Below, one piece after another: positions 54,532 to 64,000 of a stretch of DNA of 64,000 nucleotides. How positions within the stretch are numbered: position 1 is the first letter of the stretch; every line of letters begins with the position of its first letter. The position numbers and the translations under genes were made by a program. This DNA comes from Nannochloropsis salina CCMP1776 (taxonomy: Eukaryota > Sar > Eustigmatophyceae > Eustigmatales > Monodopsidaceae). Below the pieces are notes generated by a model, which was not told the DNA's origin, did not search any database, and was given only the letters and a program-made list of their open reading frames with translations. The stretch is from NCBI GenBank assembly GCA_004565275.1, contig SDOX01000021.1, forward strand, positions 312,560-376,559, given 5' to 3'.

Positions 54532-55194
54532 TCAGTCGACATGCCCCACACCCTTGGCATGCGTCCATCGCTGGTCGCAGTAGACCGCGAAGGACCCCAG
54601 GCTGTGCCCGGCAACCGCTCCCACAACCAAAGGCAGAGGCCACTCTTGAAAGGGCATGGCCCAGTCCAACGGTACGACAAACGCACCCATCCACGCCCCC
54701 GCGCAGCACCCCAGCGCGCGAAAGCGTATCAAAGCAGTCTCGCCCGGCGGACCTTGCCACAAAGGCGGCAACCGCAGTTGTTGCAGGCTAGGAGCAGCCG
54801 CACCGAGGGGGCCACCAACCAATATGCCCATTATCAGGGCCCACGCCGCAGTACGATCCACCATTTCTTTCCACGGCGCTCCCAGAGCAACGGCTGAAAG
54901 GAAGAAATACGGCGCTGCAATCAACACCCCGCCGACGAATCTGAGGCTTTGCTCCCGAGCTTCATTGGGCCCAATTTCCAAGAAACCAGTGGCGTGTGTG
55001 ACAATGGTGCTTGTGTACGAGGCAAGGGCCATTATGCCAGCCAAACGCCACAGGCGGGTGGGAAGTGGCAAGCGTGTGCTGTCGTTGACCTCGATCATGG
55101 CGGCATCCCGACCCTCCCATAGTGCCGGAATCGTGAGGACCAACAACGCCAGGAGAGCTTCTAGGAGCACTACCACTGACCAGTCGTGCTGCAT
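54532..55194 (-). CDS. PIG-F, GPI ethanolamine-phosphate transferase cofactor
   Basis: 220 residues with about six transmembrane helices, the length of human PIG-F. The diagnostic region is GCCAGAWMGAFVVPLDWAMP followed by FQEWPLP, matching the PIG-F pattern GAWxGAFPIPLDWDRPWQxWP. A second conserved part is ALIMGILVGGPLGAA. PIG-F binds and stabilises PIG-O and PIG-G in the ER, where ethanolamine phosphate is added to GPI mannoses. Single exon, and it follows the METTL7-like gene on the same strand. PIG-O itself is 30 kb to the left. Confidence 0.88.
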   Translation of the reverse strand: MQHDWSVVVLLEALLALLVLTIPALWEGRDAAMIEVNDSTRLPLPTRLWRLAGIMALASYTSTIVTHATGFLEIGPNEAREQSLRFVGGVLIAAPYFFLSAVALGAPWKEMVDRTAAWALIMGILVGGPLGAAAPSLQQLRLPPLWQGPPGETALIRFRALGCCAGAWMGAFVVPLDWAMPFQEWPLPLVVGAVAGHSLGSFAVYCDQRWTHAKGVGHVD

Positions 55195-55720
55195 ACTGCC
55201 CTTAATCGTGCGATGTAATAGTGTGGGTCTCAGGTACGACTTTGAACACTAGACGACTGATCGCCAAACCGTCCACATGTCGTGGCTCGCGCGGCTTGAC
55301 GCCATGTAGTTCAAAACGTCCACGCAGCGGCCACAAAACGTGGATGATGATCGTGTTCTTCCTCGCGAGCACATTGAAAGGGGTTAGACGGGTTATTTTC
55401 CGTGCGAATAGCGAGGAGGACAATGGGCAAGTACTATCGCTTGGAAACCCGTTCGCTTATCCCAGGCCGCCGGCAACAGCTGAAATGGAAATGGGCCAAC
55501 AATATTGGTAGCCGGATGGGGGAGACAGTGTATTATTTGTGCCTAACATGGATGGTATGAAGCATTTTTATGACATACATTGCTAGTCGGGCCTCACACT
55601 TGGCTGTCTCATACGGAATGAACGATTGAGGCGTCAGTATATTGGTATCCGCAGGCGGGGTCAGGAGGTAAGAGAGAGGATTGGAAAGCACATGAAAAAC
55701 TTTAGAGCACACTCAGTGCT
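55195..55720. other. intergenic region, no gene recognised
   Basis: About 525 bases. A minus-strand frame at 55202-55423 (containing RFELHGVKPREPRHVDGLAI) is open but has no match I know and could be PIG-F 5' sequence. Otherwise nothing is seen. Confidence 0.35.
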
Positions 55721-56318
55721 CTACCAAGGATGCAATCGCTTTTTGGCCATTTCCTCTCCCAAAAGATCCATGGGGTCCTCGCCTGACTTTGCACTCATTA
55801 ATGGGGCTACATTCATTATCTGAGAAAATGTATAGCATTAAAAAAATGCGTTACCAATAGAGCAGCCGCCGACATGCTCCCAATTACGACCCGCACGGAC
55901 TTTCATTCAAAGGAAAAACACGCAACGGCGAGCGAGAAATTAAAAAAACTACAAGTAACGAGTTGTTGCGCTCATTGCGTCTATTGCACGTACAGTTGAT
56001 GGAAAGTTGCCGTGTCGAGCTGCGGGCGCCCCTTTTACTCTATTTTTCCTTGCCCACTAAGTTTTTAAATTGCATTTCCCTCACTCGCCGCAGATCCTTA
56101 TCGAGGACCTCTACTCTCTCTCTTTTCTGGGCGTCTCGCAAGATCCGGGCTTGCCTCCTCCTCTCCCTCCACGGGTCAAACGCCTGGACTTTCAACCACC
56201 ACCCCAGCAACAGAATGATAAGTAGTGGCCACCCGTTGTCGCCCAGGAAGGAAGTGACTCGCACGTAAGCGCCCTGCAAGGTTTGGGCCAGAGCCTGACC
56301 ACCAGTTACCTGCGGCAT
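55721..56318 (-). CDS. small single-pass membrane protein with coiled coil
   Basis: ATG 56318 (MPQVTGGQALAQ) leads to a hydrophobic segment (NGWPLLIILLLGWWLKVQ) and a basic helical stretch (RERRRQARILRDAQKRERVE). The frame closes at 56040 if unspliced, giving 92 residues. A better ending may come from a donor after KDLRR (GTGAGG) or after FKNL (GTGGGC), joined in phase to 55819-55721, which ends KSGEDPMDLLGEEMAKKRLH then PW and stop. The layout recalls selenoprotein S/VIMP (ER membrane helix then basic coiled coil) but similarity is weak and no Sec codon is seen. Family uncertain. Confidence 0.5.
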
Positions 56319-56576
56319 GATCCTGACGCGTGCTGGTTGCCTCAAAGGCGGGACTGTGCAGGGGATAAGCAGGGAAAGTCGGAGAGGAAACAAAAATGAA
56401 GGACGAAGTCAATGACCGAAAGCGTTGCATAGGCTGCGAAAAGTGTGTGTGGCACTGGAACGCACGACTGCATTGTAAGCAAGCAATCTTTTCTCTTCTT
56501 TCGCCATTTCTTGCACTCTATACATGCTCATATTCGCACAAAATGCATATCGCATTTCCAACACAGCCCTGTAATG

Positions 56577-57719
56577 TCAAAAGTGTGCCTCGTCTAATAT
56601 TTTGACTATGCTCGGGGGCGACCGGTCTCCGCCTCCATTCAAATGCCGTCGATCATCTACCAAACGCGGCAACGTTGCTCCGACTGGCCGCCGCGTTATG
56701 TGGCCTCGACAAAATCGCTGCAGATTTGTGAGCAGCACTAGCAAAGAAGGGAGCAGGCCTTCGAAGCGGCCACCCTGGGCGACCTGAGAAGGGGACGGCG
56801 CGGGGCAAGCAGCAGCAGAGCGCCACATGGAGGGGTTTAAGAGTCCCGCAATGGTACCGCCACGGCCCAGACAAGGCGTTGGATCCCACATTAGGTACTG
56901 GCTGTGCATTCGCTCTCGGGCTACCAAGGAGTGCTTCGAGAGTTCGAAGACGGCTGTCGCGTCCACAGGCCCCCCGTACTCCAAGAGGATGGCGTCCCCA
57001 CCGGGATGTACCCAGAGGAAAGACGTAACGTCGTAGACCTAGTATCAGTGGGCATGTGCATCGATTGAGTGAAAGAGGGCCGTGCCCCTGCTCACATTCA
57101 AAAAAGACAAGACTTGTCCCACAATACCGGCTTCGACGCGCAGACTGGACTCGCATAAGCTTGAGGCATCAGAATTTGACAAACGCATCTTGCCATGGAC
57201 GATAATCCTACACGAATAGGTATGACAATGCGCATAAGTAAGCTCGTAGGGATAGACGAACATACGGCGGAAAAATTCCAGTTTGGGATTGTGGCACTCG
57301 TGTGTCAAGAGCTCTTCAGGCCCTCTCGTAGCCTTACAACGTCGCTTGAGGGGTTGTCGCATTCCCGCAAGCCTACGCGTCCAGGCATGCTGCCAGTATG
57401 TCACGTGTTCGCCAGCAAGGTGGAAATAGCGGGAGGTTGGGAGGAGACGAGTCACTTCATAGGGTGAGAGGAATAGAAGGACTTCAGAGACGAACAATTC
57501 TTTGGGAATGAGGACCGGAAGGCGATCAGGTACGGACGGTGGGGGTGAATGCATTGGCGTGGGAAAGGTAGGTGGAGGGAAGGGAACCGACGCCTTCGAG
57601 GGCAGGTGGTCCGCTTCACGAAAAAAAGTTGGGTGGCCGAAGAGTACATTGATGAGTGCAGAGGCACCCAAAAGAGCAAGTAGTGCCACCACCAAGCCTA
57701 GGAGCTCGGACGGCTCCAT
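56577..57719 (-). CDS. membrane F-box-like / cytochrome b5-domain protein
   Basis: Proposed exons 57719-57189 and 57038-56577, 330 residues. An N-terminal hydrophobic segment (ELLGLVVALLALLGASALI) is followed by an F-box-like helix set (LIPKELFVSEVLLFLSPYEV, TRLLPTSRYFHLAGEH). A cytochrome b5-like domain starts at YSCRIIVHGK and continues VYDVTSFLWVHPGGDAILLE with the haem-ligand HPGG, then VFELSKHSLVARERM with the second His. The splice between the two halves of the b5 domain is odd: the only in-phase join leaves an intron starting ATGCGT instead of GTGCGT, with a normal CTAG acceptor. Either the donor is mutated, the intron is AT-AG, or the assembly has a base error. The tail is Pro/Ser/Arg-rich. 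The biochemical role is unknown. Confidence 0.7.
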
Positions 57720-58152
57720 GGCTGGTGATGGGTAGCAGCAAACCTCTGTTTTGCGAAAAATAACATGCTGTGAGTCGTCCCTCGTCCATGTAAGTACTAC
57801 ATAGTATGGGGAAGGGGAAAGGCGAAATGGCTCCCCCACACGTCCACAATTCCCTTCCATGTGGCCTGCACAAGGGTAGTTGGCAGTCTAGTGTCGTGCA
57901 TACATTTTTTTGGGTTTTAGTTGCGCTGCATCATGGCACAATGGCCAAGGTAAATCCCCTGGGCTTCTCCCTCTCAAAGTTCTCGTTATCACCGATATGA
58001 CCTCATGCCCTCCCGCGTGACTTGAAGGCTCGCGAAAGGAGACGTGTCCTAGCCGGTTGAACTCGACATACATGTCCATTTCGTACGTCCGCACACACAG
58101 TGTTGGGCCTCGACAAGCCACGCACCCATCTGTTGCCCTTGACCACGTTGTC
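57720..58152. promoter_or_regulatory. divergent intergenic region (cytochrome b5 protein / RAP protein 2)
   Basis: About 430 bases between divergent start codons. The RAP frame is open from 58057, with an earlier ATG at 58072, so the right part may be coding. No specific element was identified. Confidence 0.35.
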
Positions 58153-61065
58153 ATGATAAATGGAAGGGACGGGGCAATGGCGGCTGCCTTTCTTTTCCTC
58201 CTCAGCTTGATTGCAGGAAAGGCATGGGTGCTCCACCCTTCGACATCATCATCCTGCGCTGGACAATCATTACCGTCACTCGTGGGATGCGTTGCAGCCG
58301 CGACTTTTCACAGCCCTGTCAGCAGCGGAAAAGCTGCCGGGGAGGAGGCGGTAGGAGGTTCTGAGAGCGTGCCAAGGGAGCTTGTGCTAGCCAACAAACC
58401 ACCGGATGCGGTGCAAAGGGCGGCAAGAACACGACCGTCGCACAAAGCGAAGTTGCCACAAGACCTACAAAGGCACACGGCAAATGGCGGGTGGTCAGAA
58501 GGCGGTGTTCGAGCAGCGCACCACCGTTATCAGGATCCACCGCATTCAGAGGCAACCTCGGCGCACGCCCCGTCATATACACGCCACCCCTTTTCTACAC
58601 TTGCACGCACGAGACTACGCGGCAGTGATTGCAATACCCTGTTGAACAGCATAGAGACGTACGCGGAGGGTGCCTCCGTTGACGAGCTGAGCGACGCGCT
58701 CTCCCGACTGGGGCGTCTTGCCACCTCCAGGGAGGCCCTGGGCCGAATCTGCCACGATGCGCGCTTCCACCTTCTCCTCCAGCGTCTCGTCGAGAGCAGC
58801 CCCTTGATGCCTCCCAAGCGGGCTCCTTTCCTCCTCAGCAGCCTCGCGAAGTTTAGCACGGCGCCCGGCCCTACTGTGACGGCTTTCATCTCCACCCCCA
58901 GCGTGCAGGCCTTGCTCCCAGCCCTGCAAAAGCGGGTGGACGCCGGCCTCGACCAATACTCGCCCATCGCTTTTTGCACCGTTGCCTTTGCCTTCTCTCG
59001 GCTTCGGTACGCTCCGCACCTGGAGGTGGAGGACTGCGAGATCGAGGGTACCAAATTGCCTGACAAAGCCTCCCACACCCCTCCCTCGCCTTCTGACTCC
59101 CCTGACCGGAGCGTCCTTGCCTGGTGGTCCCGCTTCATCGAAGCCTCGCAAAATCGACTCATCGAATTCAGCCCCTGGGAGCTCTCTCAACTCGTCCGCT
59201 CCCTCATGGCGCAGACCGGCGCCCCCAAAGAGGCCCTACTCTCCCCCCCCTTCCTCACCTTGACCCTCCGATGCGCCGAGCGCCAACTCTTCACCGCCTT
59301 TACCGTCCGGGACCTGGAGGGACTGGCCACCTCGCTCTCCAAAATCCCTCCGCACTTGTTCAAGCCTCCCCAGTCCTTCTTGGAGACGGTGGTCCGAGCG
59401 GCCGATGCCCAGCTCCCTCGAGGCTTCCGGCCCCCGAGCCTGGCCCGTTTTCTCCACGCCCTCTCCCGCCTGGAAGGTTTCTCCCCCGACCCACACTTCC
59501 TCCGTCGGGCGGAGCAGGCGTGTGCGGGCTGGACAGACACGTGGGAACAGGGGCCCATCGCCCTGGTCGTGCAAGCCTGGAGCTGGTTGAAGTACCACCC
59601 CAGCGAAGCCACCTTGGCGACTTTGCTCGGCCAAGCCCGGGGCATGCTCGAAGACGGGGTCTTCACGCCGTTGAACGCGGGCACGCTCATCCAGTCCTTG
59701 GGCGAGTTGCGTCGGTCCCCAGGGGACGCCTGGTTGTCCACCTTTTGCGAGGCGGCGGCCCTGAAATTCCCGGACATGCACGGGAAAGACTTGAATTTCA
59801 TTCTCAAGGGTCTGGCCAAGTTGAATTGGTATCCAGGCGACGCCTTCATGGTAGGCCTGCTCGGGCACATGCGTCCCTACCTGGAGGGATTCAACGGCGC
59901 GGACCTCCAGTTCACCATGTCATCGATCGTGGGACTGCACTACCTGCCCCACCGCGCCTTCCTGGACGCTTTCCAAGCTCGCTTCTCACGCTTGCTCCAG
60001 GACAGGCAGGTCTCTTCCCGCAATTTGTGCATCGTCCTTTGGGCTTTTGCCGCCTTGGAAGTCCCGAATGCGCGGCCCTTCGTCGTCGAATGCATGCGGG
60101 CGGCTATTGCCCAGCTCGAGGCGGAGAGGCCTCGGTGGGGGCAGTGGGAGGCAGACGCGCCAGAGACATGGTCCTTGACGGCGCGCATCCGACAGCTGCG
60201 CCAGGTATATCTGTATGCCTTACATCTAGAGGGTGCGGGGTCACAAAGCGACAGGAACGAAAGCAGTCTGGCCGAAGAATTTCGGGGCATGGGCCTGGTG
60301 GAGCTTCTGGAGACAGGACTGCGGTATTCGAAGGAGGAGCTGGTGTTGGCCAAGTCGCAGGAGTCCGGCTTCCACCGGGAGGTGGCGGAGATCCTCCAGT
60401 CCCTGGGAATACGGGCCCGACGAAGCGTGGACTGCTTCGTGCTGGACCTGATGCTGGAATCGCCCCAGGCGGCAGAGGCATCGGGACAGGGAGGGGACAA
60501 GGGAGAGGGCTTGGGGGCGGGTACGCTGGACAGCACGGGAAAGGAAAGGCAAGACTGGAGTGGGAGAGGTATGCCCATGGGTCAGGGGCAATCGTCAGTG
60601 GGTGATGCCGTCAGAGACACGGAAGATCCCCGGCCTGACGGGCCTCCTGCGGGCGGGAAACAGCAGGAGATTAAGGGCCCGAAAGATGCCACGAAGCCCC
60701 TGGTGCTCCTCTTGCATGGGCCCAGCCGTTTCCTCCGCGGCCTCACAGGGACGGCATCGCCCAAGATGGAGGCTGGCACGGCATTCAAGGTCAAGATCCT
60801 CCAGACAAAGAGCCTGCATCGCTTCGCGGACGTCGTCTCACTTGACGTGTGGGAGTGGGCTCGGCAAAGAACTCGGGAAGAGAAAGTAGAATTCCTGCGC
60901 CAAAAAATTGGACCAACACTCTTGGAAACATACATGGTCACACCATCACCTTCTATGACATTGGCGTCGGCCGATGGAGAAGGTCGATGGGAAAAAGAGG
61001 AAAAGAAGGAGAAAGGCAAGGGTGAGGGATTGGTGATAGAAGGGATGCGACAGGTGATGGCGTGA
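58153..61065 (+). CDS. OPR/RAP-domain organelle RNA-binding protein 2
   Basis: About 970 residues in one exon. From ATG 58153 the N-terminus is a signal-peptide-like stretch (MAAAFLFLLSLIAGKAWVLH) and then a Ser/Lys/Arg-rich region, suggesting plastid delivery as in RAP protein 1. An ATG at 58072 would add 27 residues. The body has about eight ~38-residue helical repeats, e.g. NAGTLIQSLGELRRSPGDAW and LNFILKGLAKLNWYPGDAFM. The repeat NLCIVLWAFAALE is shared almost exactly with RAP protein 1 (SLCLILWSLAVME). The RAP domain is the C-terminal ~90 residues (LVLLLHGPSRFLRG, then VVSLDVWEWARQRTREEKVE and FLRQKI). A low-complexity Gly-rich linker precedes it. The RNA target is unknown. Confidence 0.87.
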   Translation: MINGRDGAMAAAFLFLLSLIAGKAWVLHPSTSSSCAGQSLPSLVGCVAAATFHSPVSSGKAAGEEAVGGSESVPRELVLANKPPDAVQRAARTRPSHKAKLPQDLQRHTANGGWSEGGVRAAHHRYQDPPHSEATSAHAPSYTRHPFSTLARTRLRGSDCNTLLNSIETYAEGASVDELSDALSRLGRLATSREALGRICHDARFHLLLQRLVESSPLMPPKRAPFLLSSLAKFSTAPGPTVTAFISTPSVQALLPALQKRVDAGLDQYSPIAFCTVAFAFSRLRYAPHLEVEDCEIEGTKLPDKASHTPPSPSDSPDRSVLAWWSRFIEASQNRLIEFSPWELSQLVRSLMAQTGAPKEALLSPPFLTLTLRCAERQLFTAFTVRDLEGLATSLSKIPPHLFKPPQSFLETVVRAADAQLPRGFRPPSLARFLHALSRLEGFSPDPHFLRRAEQACAGWTDTWEQGPIALVVQAWSWLKYHPSEATLATLLGQARGMLEDGVFTPLNAGTLIQSLGELRRSPGDAWLSTFCEAAALKFPDMHGKDLNFILKGLAKLNWYPGDAFMVGLLGHMRPYLEGFNGADLQFTMSSIVGLHYLPHRAFLDAFQARFSRLLQDRQVSSRNLCIVLWAFAALEVPNARPFVVECMRAAIAQLEAERPRWGQWEADAPETWSLTARIRQLRQVYLYALHLEGAGSQSDRNESSLAEEFRGMGLVELLETGLRYSKEELVLAKSQESGFHREVAEILQSLGIRARRSVDCFVLDLMLESPQAAEASGQGGDKGEGLGAGTLDSTGKERQDWSGRGMPMGQGQSSVGDAVRDTEDPRPDGPPAGGKQQEIKGPKDATKPLVLLLHGPSRFLRGLTGTASPKMEAGTAFKVKILQTKSLHRFADVVSLDVWEWARQRTREEKVEFLRQKIGPTLLETYMVTPSPSMTLASADGEGRWEKEEKKEKGKGEGLVIEGMRQVMA

Positions 61066-61421
61066 CATTGGTGTAGGGATTGTAGTTGAGTATTTCTTGG
61101 TTTACACAAATGCTTTCACATGTACTATAGAAGGTGCATCTGACCTGGGTGGGAAGTTCTGCGAATATGAATATGGTAAGAGATGATTCATGAAAAAATC
61201 CTCTGCGCCATCCCTCGCATCGTCATCACGCCCTCAACAGAGAAGAACGACTAATTAATTATAATGATGATAGCAAAACGCATATTTATACGCTGTAGCA
61301 TATTTTCAAACTCAGAAAAGAATGCAGACTTACAGAATGAAAGCCAATGATCGTCGTCGAGGCTTGTACGGAGTTTATTTTTGGCCTCATTTTCTTGTCG
61401 ATATTTTCTTCCGTCACACTG

Positions 61422-62936
61422 CTACCGGAATTTCAAATTGAAGGCAGAGTGCTCCGGGTTGACAAAAACACTCACATGGTCGGCGCGCCCGGCGTAGACC
61501 GTGACACCGTCCCCGTTGGGAGGGCTTCGGCGGACGTTGACCGAGAACACGGAGGGGATATCCGTCGTCACTCTGGCCGCCTTGCCCAAGCCCGGTCGGG
61601 CCCAATGCAAGGCCTGCCGCTCGCTGCCAACGGATATGATTTTCTCCTCTTCAAAGGCGACTCCCTGGATCGCACAATCGGTTCGGGCCGCCGAGACCAT
61701 GGAGAAGCTTGGTAGGTGCACGACCGAGAGCACGCCCCAGGACGACGGCTTTCCTCCCCCCATCCCACCCTCCATCCCCCCCGCCGCCACCATAAAGTTT
61801 CCTCCTGGGTCCACATCCAGGGACGATATCCACGACGGCCCCTCTCGCCGGTTCACACTGCTGCTGCCAATCCCGCCGCCGCTTGTCCTGTTCTTTTCCC
61901 CCAGAACTTCACCCCTCTCCCATCCCTCCATCATTCTGACCAGCGACGCCACGCCTCCCCCCCTGCCATCGCAGGCTCGCACATCCCACACACCGATCTT
62001 TCCATCCTCTCCCCCCGACAGGACTAGGCCGGGCGCTGCAGTCCCGGGGCCCAGACTCTGGATCGCGTGGACGTACCCCGTGTGCCCGATCAGGACTGAC
62101 GCGCACTTCTGTGTCTCCAGGTCCCATTGACGAACCAAAGCATCTCCACAGGCGCTGAAGCAGACAGAGGGGGAGGTGGACGAAGAGGAATGAAGGGAGG
62201 GCGCGACTTGGTTGCTCTCTGTGAGGAAAGGCCACGCCTCCTGGGAGGGGAGAGCCTTGAGAAGGGCAGATGGAGCTCCAAGATCCTCCGTTATACACGA
62301 GTTTTCCGGTATACCCTGCGTGCAATCCTGGTCCATCCCCCCATCTTCCCAAATGGCCTGACTCAAGAGCTTCAAAATGCGCGCCCATGGCCATACGTAG
62401 ATGCCGTCGTCGCCCGCCAAGACCAGTAAGGGATTCATGGAGCCTTCACCCAGGAACATTATGTGGTTTATGGCCCGCTCAGAGACTTGTATGCTCAAGC
62501 ATGGAAAACCTTTTCGTCGCAATGCAGCGGGGAACATGCGACATTCATACTGACGGAGGTGGCGTGAAAATCCACGTGTGAGCAGAGGGGAGGCTCTTGA
62601 GGCGAACGACAGCGAAGGACATGAGGTGAGTAGAGACGTGGATGCCGCTGGGAAAAGGTAAAAAGATAAGTCCCATATAGCGATTCTCCCTTTATTCGAC
62701 GAGGCCAGGAGGTAACGATTTTGTGGGCAGTGCGCAGTATGGAAGATGGTGGCCTCCTTGGTCGCCGCTTCGTCTCGGATGTGGGAAATGTAAGCGGCGT
62801 CATCGAAGAAATGGCCATCATCCGGCATTCTTGTACCTGTATACTTGATTTGAATAAGCAGTCGCCTGGAAGCGTGCATGAATTTTTCGGAGAAGTCATT
62901 TAAGGGCCTGGAGGCTTCGAACAACGGACAGGGCAT
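61422..62936 (-). CDS. THO complex subunit 6 (THOC6)-like WD40 protein
   Basis: 504 residues from ATG 62936. WD40 blades include RYLLASSNKGRIAIWDLSFY, VLAGDDGIYVWPWARIL, CFSACGDALVRQWDLETQKC, LIGHTGYVHAIQSLGPG and LVLSGGEDGKIGVWDVR. The C-terminus VSVFVNPEHSAFNLKFR aligns with the THOC6 ending VDVFTNLGYRAFSLSF. THOC6 is part of the TREX/THO complex in mRNA export. Gly/Ser-rich loops (residues ~355-385 and ~400-415) are larger than in animals. It is convergent with RAP protein 2. Single exon; the region before the first blade is not conserved, so the start is less certain. Confidence 0.85.
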   Translation of the reverse strand: MPCPLFEASRPLNDFSEKFMHASRRLLIQIKYTGTRMPDDGHFFDDAAYISHIRDEAATKEATIFHTAHCPQNRYLLASSNKGRIAIWDLSFYLFPAASTSLLTSCPSLSFASRASPLLTRGFSRHLRQYECRMFPAALRRKGFPCLSIQVSERAINHIMFLGEGSMNPLLVLAGDDGIYVWPWARILKLLSQAIWEDGGMDQDCTQGIPENSCITEDLGAPSALLKALPSQEAWPFLTESNQVAPSLHSSSSTSPSVCFSACGDALVRQWDLETQKCASVLIGHTGYVHAIQSLGPGTAAPGLVLSGGEDGKIGVWDVRACDGRGGGVASLVRMMEGWERGEVLGEKNRTSGGGIGSSSVNRREGPSWISSLDVDPGGNFMVAAGGMEGGMGGGKPSSWGVLSVVHLPSFSMVSAARTDCAIQGVAFEEEKIISVGSERQALHWARPGLGKAARVTTDIPSVFSVNVRRSPPNGDGVTVYAGRADHVSVFVNPEHSAFNLKFR

Positions 62937-63616
62937 GGTCAACTAAACGCCTCGCTGCTACTAGTTAGTAATCAGTGCCAGGACCGGAAACATTGTGCGT
63001 CGAACGATTGAATAACCCTCCGCTGAACGAGTAACCTCGATCCCTTGAAGCGAACTGTTATCATACTCTATCCTTTTTCATCAACTTTGCACACAAGTCT
63101 GGGAAAAGTCATCCTTTCGAGGCTACAGTGCTTTCTTTTCTAGCAAACTTTGAAGGGAACCTCCCGCCGACCGCCGTATGGGCCGGCCCTAACTCAGATC
63201 GTAGACAATTTTTGAGGGATGCGCCACAAACATACAGAAGCGTCCCGCTGATGAAGAGCTTTTACTTCATCCGCGCTTTTCGTGGTCCGCGCCGTAGGAG
63301 GTAAGGAACAAAGTGGGAAGGTAACTCGTTACAAGAGAAAGAAGCACACGCGTATCTCGCATCTCTTGGAACTATCAAACTTGTCGATATCAAAGGCCCC
63401 AGGTGTGTCAATACGACATGTTCTATATAAAGCTTACTTTTTTGGGGGGAAGCTTTCTGAATCGTGAATCGCTGCTCATATCATATGTGTCTAAGTCATC
63501 GCAAGAAGAAGTGATACCACCATGGACGCTAAGATGGCATGCAGTCGCTGTGCAAACTCAAAATCATCTTACCATGCTGGCTCCCTTCTGCATCCTCCCT
63601 GACCCCCATATCTCTG
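62937..63616. other. intergenic region, no gene recognised
   Basis: About 680 bases upstream of THOC6 and downstream of the PAQR gene. No recognisable coding sequence was seen. Confidence 0.4.
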
Positions 63617-64000
63617 TCATCTTTGCTGAGTAGCAACCAAATCCATGCCAACCACGAAGTGGTACACGCACAACCAATGCAGCAAACTCCCCAGCATCAC
63701 AAACATGTGCCACACCATGTGATAGATCGGTTTGATCTCGCCCAAGATGAAGAAAACAACCCCAATAATGTAGGCCATGCCCCCTCCGACGAGAAGATAG
63801 AGAGCGGTTGCCGGTAGATTCGCCACCAGGTCATCCCAGATTCCAAACGCCGCACAACCCATCCCTAGGAAAATAAAAACTTCCACAAGGTTAGTGGCTT
63901 GGTTTGACACTCCCACGCCGGAGGACGCGATGGAGACGCAGATTCCACCGAATGCAGTCAGCCATTCCAAGAGGAGGAGGAGGTTGGCTCGATGACTGTG
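63617..64000 (-). CDS. PAQR/hemolysin-III family membrane protein (partial)
   Basis: The C-terminal ~127 residues of a seven-helix PAQR (adiponectin/progestin receptor, HlyIII) protein. The 5' part lies beyond the right edge. Visible are helix-loop motifs LPATALYLLVGGGMAYIIGV and VFFILGEIKPIYHMVWHMFV then MLGSLLHWLCVYHF. The two His in HMVWH and the later HW fit the conserved zinc-binding HxxxH site of the last helices. PAQR proteins are zinc-dependent membrane hydrolases or receptors acting on ceramide or related lipids. The frame is open to the window end. Confidence 0.85.
   Translation of the reverse strand, partial: HSHRANLLLLLEWLTAFGGICVSIASSGVGVSNQATNLVEVFIFLGMGCAAFGIWDDLVANLPATALYLLVGGGMAYIIGVVFFILGEIKPIYHMVWHMFVMLGSLLHWLCVYHFVVGMDLVATQQR

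Noticed and set aside
55202-55423. Minus-strand 73-codon frame upstream of PIG-F
   Set aside because: PIG-F is already full length from 55194, and this frame has no match or splice signal tying it to a gene.
1-64000. Search for retroviral, LTR, Polinton-like or other virus-derived sequence
   Set aside because: No reverse transcriptase, integrase, capsid, envelope or polymerase-like frame and no long terminal direct repeats were seen. The only mobile DNA recognised is hAT-like.

Overview
The window is nuclear DNA from a eukaryote with compact, intron-poor genes. About 27 protein-coding genes can be supported. Most are single-exon or have one to four short GT-AG introns, some only 63-75 bases long. 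The best guess is a photosynthetic stramenopile alga of the eustigmatophyte (Nannochloropsis-like) kind. The support is two OPR/RAP organelle RNA-binding proteins whose leaders look like a signal peptide followed by a basic transit region, a pyruvate kinase with a mitochondrial-like leader, a STELLO-type glycosyltransferase, and intergenic gaps of 250-750 bases. The species is inferred, not read from a marker gene.

Layout. 0.8-9 kb: tyrosyl-tRNA synthetase, a small membrane protein, a KDM5-like JmjC demethylase, a doubtful basic protein and a five-exon roadblock dynein light chain. 9.5-31 kb: eight genes on strictly alternating strands (pyruvate kinase -, P450 +, FAHD1-like -, RAP protein 1 +, RWDD2-like -, PIG-O +, primase large subunit -, carboxylic acid reductase +), so divergent pairs share short intergenic regions. 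44.4-62.9 kb: NCA2, WDR55, an LRR protein, ribosomal eS4, a METTL7-like methyltransferase, PIG-F, a small membrane protein, a membrane F-box/cytochrome b5 protein, RAP protein 2 and THOC6. A partial PAQR/hemolysin-III gene runs off the right edge.

The most unusual region is 32,176-43,201. It is bounded by near-perfect inverted repeats starting CAGGGGTGG, typical of hAT transposons. The flanking octamers CTACTAAT and CTTCTCAT agree at six of eight bases, and a ~46-bp tandem repeat appears in the same orientation on both sides, as if one array had been split by an insertion. Inside are an FkbM methyltransferase, a STELLO-glycosyltransferase fusion, a relic of a hAT transposase C-terminus and a second FkbM methyltransferase, all on the + strand. 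This looks like an 11-kb cargo-bearing hAT element, or macrotransposon, carrying cell-surface-glycan genes. A broken SUN-domain gene fragment lies just beyond its right end.

Functional links. PIG-O and its stabilising partner PIG-F are both present (GPI-anchor ethanolamine-phosphate transfer). NCA2 and the two RAP proteins point to organelle gene expression. Primase, KDM5-like, THOC6, WDR55 and eS4 are core nuclear and cytosolic functions. No virus-like or LTR element, CRISPR array, rRNA or intact tRNA gene was seen.
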